A stretch of DNA of 7,351 bases from assembly GCA_934234275.1 (NCBI GenBank), contig CAKQHU010000068.1, forward strand, positions 1-7,351, in the 5' to 3' direction. The translations under genes and the position numbers were made by a program. Below, one piece after another: positions 4,194-7,351 of the stretch (position 1 is the stretch's first letter; each line of letters opens with the position of its first letter). Source of the DNA: an uncultured Phascolarctobacterium sp. (GTDB lineage Bacteria; Bacillota; Negativicutes; Acidaminococcales; Acidaminococcaceae). The notes under the pieces are model-generated. The model was not told the DNA's origin, did not search any database, and saw only the letters and a list, made by a program, of their open reading frames with translations.

Positions 4194-5444
4194 ATGGCAC
4201 GTATTATAGACAGTGATTTTCTGCACCGCGCGCTGCAGCATTTTTATGGCTACAGCAGCTTTCGCACGGGGCAGGAAGAAATTATAAGTGAAATATTACA
4301 CGGGCAGCCTGTTTTGGCAGTGCTGCCTACGGGTGCAGGCAAGAGCATCTGCTTTCAGCTGCCTTCGCTGCTGCTGAAGGGTGTGACGCTGGTTATTTCG
4401 CCGCTGATATCGCTGATGAAGGATCAGGCGGAGGCGCTGACGGCCCGCGGTATTCCGGCCGCTTATCTGGACAGCAGCATGAGCAGCAACGAGTACGGCA
4501 GAGTGCTGCATGCTGCGCTTAATAAGCAGTGCAAATTTTTGTATGTGGCACCGGAGCGATTGGTCAACCAGCAGTTTATTGATTTTGCCCGTCAGGCTTA
4601 CATTACGATGGTGGCGGTGGACGAGGCGCACTGCGTATCGCAGTGGGGACACAGCTTCCGCAAGGAGTATTATAATATTCCTGATTTTATTCAGGCCTTG
4701 CCGACGAAGCCGCTGGTGGCAGCCTTTACTGCTACGGCTACGCCGGATGTGCGCCGCGATATTATCAAACGCCTGGGCATTCCGGAGGCGAAAATTGTGG
4801 TGACGGGCTTTGACAGGCCTAATCTGCATTTTGCCGTGCAGCGCACGCAGGATAAGGAGCGCTCGCTGTTGGAGTTTATGCGCAAGCATAAAAAGGATTG
4901 CGGCGTAGTTTACTGTGCTACGCGCAACAAGGTGGAAAGCGTGACGCAGCTTTTGCGGCGCCAGGGCTTCAGTGCCTTGCGCTATCACGCGGGCCTGACG
5001 CCGGAGGAGCGGCGTGAGAACCAGAACGCCTTCGTCGGCGGCAGCGTGCCGCTGATTGTGGCAACCAATGCCTTCGGTATGGGCATTGATAAGCCTGATG
5101 TACGCTTTGTGGTGCATTATAATATGCCCAAGGATATCGAAAGCTACTATCAGGAGGCAGGGCGCGCAGGGCGTGACGGCCTGCCTGCGGAATGTCTGCT
5201 GCTTTACGATAAGGCGGATATTGCGGTCAACACCTATCTTATCGGCCACGATCAGCCGGATTTGACCTGGAAGGAGCACGAGCTGCAGCTGCTGAGCAAA
5301 ATGACCAACTACTGCAATACGTCCATGTGTCTGCGCAAGGTACTGCTGGAATATTTCGGAGAAAAAACAACGTCGCAGTGCAACAATTGCGGCAACTGCG
5401 ACGTGAATAAGAACGCTTCGTGGCGTAAGTTTTTGAAGTTTTAA
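4194..5444 (+). CDS. recQ: RecQ-family ATP-dependent DNA helicase, short form
   Basis: RecQ unwinds DNA 3' to 5' during recombinational repair and fork restart. Motifs in order are: motif 0 FRTGQEEI (23-30), Walker A PTGAGKS (45-51), DEAH with the RecQ aromatic loop AHCVSQWGHSFR (145-156), TATATP (179-184), and the second RecA domain with ATNAFGMGIDKPDV (290-303) and QEAGRAGRDG (320-329). The zinc site is intact: C379, then C396, C399 and C402, around LLEYFGE. The protein stops at residue 416, just after the zinc site, so the winged-helix and HRDC domains of a 600-residue RecQ are absent. The tail is not a frameshift: the stop is clean and the facing gene begins 3 bp later. GGGAG at 4185-4189 supports the start at 4194; an in-frame ATG at 4140 would extend into the promoter. 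An IS lies just upstream. Confidence 0.93.
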   Translation: MARIIDSDFLHRALQHFYGYSSFRTGQEEIISEILHGQPVLAVLPTGAGKSICFQLPSLLLKGVTLVISPLISLMKDQAEALTARGIPAAYLDSSMSSNEYGRVLHAALNKQCKFLYVAPERLVNQQFIDFARQAYITMVAVDEAHCVSQWGHSFRKEYYNIPDFIQALPTKPLVAAFTATATPDVRRDIIKRLGIPEAKIVVTGFDRPNLHFAVQRTQDKERSLLEFMRKHKKDCGVVYCATRNKVESVTQLLRRQGFSALRYHAGLTPEERRENQNAFVGGSVPLIVATNAFGMGIDKPDVRFVVHYNMPKDIESYYQEAGRAGRDGLPAECLLLYDKADIAVNTYLIGHDQPDLTWKEHELQLLSKMTNYCNTSMCLRKVLLEYFGEKTTSQCNNCGNCDVNKNASWRKFLKF

Positions 5445-5447
5445 TTT

Positions 5448-6119
5448 TTAATCGATATCAATAGTATGGCCCGGTTTTACAATGAGCACCTTGCTGTCGG
5501 TTTCGTCCTCAACGGCAGCCTTGAAGGCTTCCACGTCCTGAGCGATGGGCGGCCAAGTGTTGTAATGTACGGGGATAACGTATTTTGCCTGCAGCAGCTT
5601 GCAGGCGATAAGCGCATCATTGGGGTCCATGGTGAAGTTGCCGCCGATGGGAAGCACTGCGTATTCAAAAGCATCGAGCTTGGGCAGCAGCTGCATATCG
5701 CTGAAGAGTGCGGTGTCACCGGCGAAGTACAGCTTAGTGCCGTAGAAATCGATGACGATACCGCAGGCGTGACCGCCGGGAACGCCGCTGCCGTGGAAGG
5801 CCAGTGTCAGGCGAACCTTGCCGAAGGGAAACTTAAAGGTGCCGCCAAGATGCATAGCGTGTGCTTTGCAGCCGGCATCCTGCGCCAGACCGCAGATTTC
5901 GGCAGTGGAGATGATGGTAGCGTCACAATTTTTGGCGATTTCAAAGGCACTGCCCAAATGGTCGAAGTGACCGTGGCTGACGAAAATATAATCAACCTTA
6001 ATGTCTTTGGCGGTGAGTCCTTCCGGATTATCGTCCAGATACGGGTCGAAGATAATAGCGGAATTATTTTTTTCCAGAATAAAGCAGGCATGGTTGATAA
6101 AATGGAATTTTGCGGACAT
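5448..6119 (-). CDS. Metallo-beta-lactamase-fold metal-dependent hydrolase, UPF0173 type
   Basis: This 223-residue protein has the length and motifs of the UPF0173/YtkL branch of the metallo-beta-lactamase superfamily. Metal ligands visible are H49, H51, D53 and H54 in SHGHFDH, H109 in AFHGSG, D135 in FAGDTALF and H185 in VIPVHYNTWP, so two metals can probably be bound. No signal peptide is seen, which points to a cytoplasmic enzyme. Family members are called hydrolases from fold alone; the substrate is unknown, and no neighbour suggests one. The start is fixed by GGAGGG at 6126-6131, six bases before the ATG. The gene faces recQ, with 3 bp between the stop codons and no hairpin terminator between them. 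Two long frames on the opposite strand inside it are shadows. Confidence 0.9.
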   Translation of the reverse strand: MSAKFHFINHACFILEKNNSAIIFDPYLDDNPEGLTAKDIKVDYIFVSHGHFDHLGSAFEIAKNCDATIISTAEICGLAQDAGCKAHAMHLGGTFKFPFGKVRLTLAFHGSGVPGGHACGIVIDFYGTKLYFAGDTALFSDMQLLPKLDAFEYAVLPIGGNFTMDPNDALIACKLLQAKYVIPVHYNTWPPIAQDVEAFKAAVEDETDSKVLIVKPGHTIDID

Positions 6120-6166
6120 AATTTTCCCTCCTTAATTTGACAAGCTGATTGCTACTTTATATTAAA

Positions 6167-6192
6167 TAAGATAGCGCTTGACTGTTATCTTA
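6167..6192. repeat. Inverted repeat at the transcription start of the hydrolase gene
   Basis: TAAGATA (6167-6173) and TATCTTA (6186-6192) are perfect inverted repeats with a 12-bp spacer. They cover the predicted +1 of the minus-strand promoter and the first 25 bases of its transcript. The site could be an operator or a 5' stem in the message. No regulator is recognised. Confidence 0.45.
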
Positions 6193-6197
6193 TAAAT

Positions 6198-6226
6198 ATT
6201 ATAGCTTAAATCTACTTTTTTGTGAA
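6198..6226 (-). promoter_or_regulatory. Promoter of the UPF0173 hydrolase gene
   Basis: On the minus strand TTCACA (6221-6226) and TATAAT (6198-6203) are 17 bp apart, a perfect -10 and a -35 with one difference from consensus. The start of transcription would be near 6191, giving a leader of about 72 nt. Confidence 0.7.
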
Positions 6227-6252
6227 TTCCTCACTGCAGGGGTGGGAAAAAC

Positions 6253-6284
6253 TTTACAATTTTGCCTCAGGTGCGGTAAAATTG
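6253..6284 (+). promoter_or_regulatory. Putative promoter of the glucosaminidase gene, overlapped by a dyad
   Basis: TTTACA (6253-6258) and TAAAAT (6277-6282) are 18 bp apart, an acceptable but not strong promoter. CAATTTTGCC (6257-6266) and GGTAAAATTG (6275-6284) form a 10-bp inverted repeat with one G-T pair and an 8-base spacer, lying over both boxes. A protein bound there would block the polymerase. Without a T-run after it, it is not a terminator. Confidence 0.45.
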
Positions 6285-6314
6285 ATAGCGTGATATATAT
6301 AGGAGTAATGCGCT

Positions 6315-7268
6315 ATGAAATATAAAAAATTTACTTTTGCGTGTGTTCTGCTGGGACTGTCGCTGTACGCCGGCGTGTGTGCGGCAACCGTGCGCGAGGT
6401 CGCTGATGAAGCGCCGGCCTCTAAGCAGACCATTATCGCTGATAAAAAGGATAAAAAGCTGCTGAATAAAAAGCAGCGTGCTGTTCAGATAACTCAGGAG
6501 AAGGACAAAATCGTTGTTTCTACCAAGCCGGTGACTAAACCGCCTGCCGGTACGATAAATGTTCCTGCTGCTCCGCGTCCGTCGCTGCTGCAGGAGAAGG
6601 ACGGCAAGTTCTATTTTTCCGGTACTCAGCTGCCGGACGATTACCGTAATATCGCTATTTATGGTGAGGCGATTGCCAGCAAGGCGCAGGCTATTGCCTA
6701 TATTTTGGCGGCTAATCCGGCTGTGAAGCTGGCCTGCCCGGTAGAGGAGCTGGTTGAGCTGTACTGGCAGGAGGCCAAGCGTGAAAACGTGCGTCCCGAC
6801 CTTGCTCTGGCGCAATCGTTGGTAGAAACAGGTGCTTACCGTTATGGCGGTGATGTGCTGCATCATCAGAATAATTTTTGCGGTCTCGGTACTATCGGCG
6901 GCGGTGTGCGCGGTGCGTCCTTTGCAACGCCGCAGCTGGGAGTGCGTGCACATATCCAGCATCTGCTGGCTTATACGCAGACGAAGCGCCCTTCAACTGA
7001 TATTGTTGATCCGCGCTACGATCTGGCGCATAATATCCGCCTGGAGCGCGGTGTTGTCAACACCTGGTACGGTTTGAACGGCACCTGGGCAATGGGCTCG
7101 CTGTATTGCGAAAAGATTATGGCTACATATCAGAAAATCCTGGCACAGCAGCCTGTGGAGGAGATTAAGCCTGCACCGGCCGAACCGGTTAAGGAAAAGA
7201 ATAACAAGAATAAAAAGAAACGCAGTATGAAGCAGAGAGTTTCCGAAATACTGCAGGAGAAAAAATAA
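6315..7268 (+). CDS. Secreted glucosaminidase-domain cell-wall hydrolase (GH73-like)
   Basis: The 317-residue protein begins with a signal peptide (MKYKK, then a hydrophobic core FACVLLGLSLYAGV) with likely cleavage around residues 23-24; Cys22 does not sit in a proper lipobox. A Lys/Pro-rich linker (about 40-90) leads to the catalytic region (about 140-275). LALAQSLVETGAYRYGG (163-179) carries the expected catalytic Glu171, and NNFCGLG (186-192) matches the NNLFG element of the family; QLGVRAHIQHLLAY and the WYGLNGTWA stretch near 251-259 are also typical. Such enzymes cut between GlcNAc and MurNAc in peptidoglycan during growth or separation. The C-terminus (about 279-317) is Pro- then Lys-rich and could bind an anionic wall polymer. 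AGGAG at 6301-6305 supports the start. The gene may be cotranscribed with trmL, which starts 43 bp after it. Exact cell-wall role is unknown. Confidence 0.87.
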   Translation: MKYKKFTFACVLLGLSLYAGVCAATVREVADEAPASKQTIIADKKDKKLLNKKQRAVQITQEKDKIVVSTKPVTKPPAGTINVPAAPRPSLLQEKDGKFYFSGTQLPDDYRNIAIYGEAIASKAQAIAYILAANPAVKLACPVEELVELYWQEAKRENVRPDLALAQSLVETGAYRYGGDVLHHQNNFCGLGTIGGGVRGASFATPQLGVRAHIQHLLAYTQTKRPSTDIVDPRYDLAHNIRLERGVVNTWYGLNGTWAMGSLYCEKIMATYQKILAQQPVEEIKPAPAEPVKEKNNKNKKKRSMKQRVSEILQEKK

Positions 7269-7273
7269 ATTAA

Positions 7274-7290
7274 TGACTGCGCAGCAGTCA
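7274..7290 (+). other. Stem-loop between the cell-wall hydrolase gene and trmL
   Basis: TGACTGC (7274-7280) and GCAGTCA (7284-7290) form a perfect 7-bp stem with loop GCA. There is no T-run, and the ribosome binding site of trmL follows four bases later, so it is not an intrinsic terminator. It may protect or mark a processing point of a joint transcript. Confidence 0.5.
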
Positions 7291-7311
7291 GCTGAGGAGG
7301 CATTCAGTAAA

Positions 7312-7351
7312 ATGCATATAGTTTTAGTTGAACCGGAAATTCCCGGCAATA
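7312..7351 (+). CDS. trmL: tRNA (cytidine(34)-2'-O)-methyltransferase, first 13 codons
   Basis: The first 13 residues, MHIVLVEPEIPGN, match the very conserved N-terminus of TrmL, a SPOUT-class enzyme that methylates the 2'-O of the wobble base of certain leucine tRNAs. The ribosome binding site GAGGAGG (7294-7300) precedes the ATG by 11 bases. The window ends inside the gene, so the rest of the protein cannot be judged. A related SpoU-type methylase with the same start is the alternative. Confidence 0.8.
   Translation, partial: MHIVLVEPEIPGN

Noticed and set aside
4016..4216. Short plus-strand frame crossing the right end of the IS into recQ
   Set aside because: It spans the omega RNA region and the element border, has no similarity and no ribosome binding site.
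4296..5279. Long open frame on the minus strand inside recQ (327 codons)
   Set aside because: It is antisense to a gene with every RecQ motif, its protein is unlike any family I know, and it has no ribosome binding site; it is a codon-bias shadow.
5466..6140. Long open frame on the plus strand across the UPF0173 hydrolase gene
   Set aside because: The minus-strand frame has the complete metal-binding motif set and a proper start; the plus frame is its mirror.
1920..6284. Shared words (GGTGC and TAAAATT) in the dyads at 1920-1950 and 6257-6284, suggesting one regulator
   Set aside because: The arms have different order and spacing; the shared words are short and A/T-rich, so chance is enough.

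Overview
The window looks like chromosome of an anaerobic Bacillota bacterium. Negativicutes is my best guess, but it is an inference from gene content and style: late cobamide genes, strong AGGAGG-type ribosome binding sites, sigma-A-like promoters and roughly balanced G+C. No rRNA or marker gene fixes the taxon.

Layout. Positions 1-1831 hold the end of a cobamide (vitamin B12-type) lower-ligand assembly operon: the C-terminus of cobS, a strikingly short CobT-family gene, and a cobC-type phosphatase overlapping it by one base, closed by a terminator at 1845-1880. A 385-bp gap follows. It contains a near-perfect 31-bp dyad, then a textbook promoter (2056-2084) and a leader of about 126 nt that can fold to bury the ribosome binding site of a small double zinc-ribbon protein (2217-2501). 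That gene uses highly biased codons and ends at a perfect terminator.

Positions 2591-4133 are an IS200/IS605-group element of the IS608 type. Both ends can be read at base level: TTAC and AAAG plus a hairpin on the left, GAAT plus a hairpin and TCAA on the right. Its tnpA has an internal in-frame deletion that removes the HUH motif. Its tnpB, an RNA-guided nuclease gene, keeps every expected catalytic and zinc residue, and the sequence after it has the folded look of an omega RNA. Removing the element in silico restores TTTACA, 17 bp, TATACT in front of the next gene, so the element appears to have split the -35 box of the recQ promoter.

Positions 4194-7351 hold a short RecQ helicase (helicase core plus zinc site, no winged-helix or HRDC domain), a convergent UPF0173-type metallo-beta-lactamase-fold hydrolase with its stop codon 3 bp away, a divergent regulatory region with two dyads, a secreted glucosaminidase-type cell-wall hydrolase, and the first 13 codons of trmL.

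The most interesting points are the leader that hides the ribosome binding site of the zinc-ribbon gene, the transposase-dead but nuclease-intact IS608-type element sitting in the recQ promoter, and the degenerate CobT homologue in a cobamide operon.
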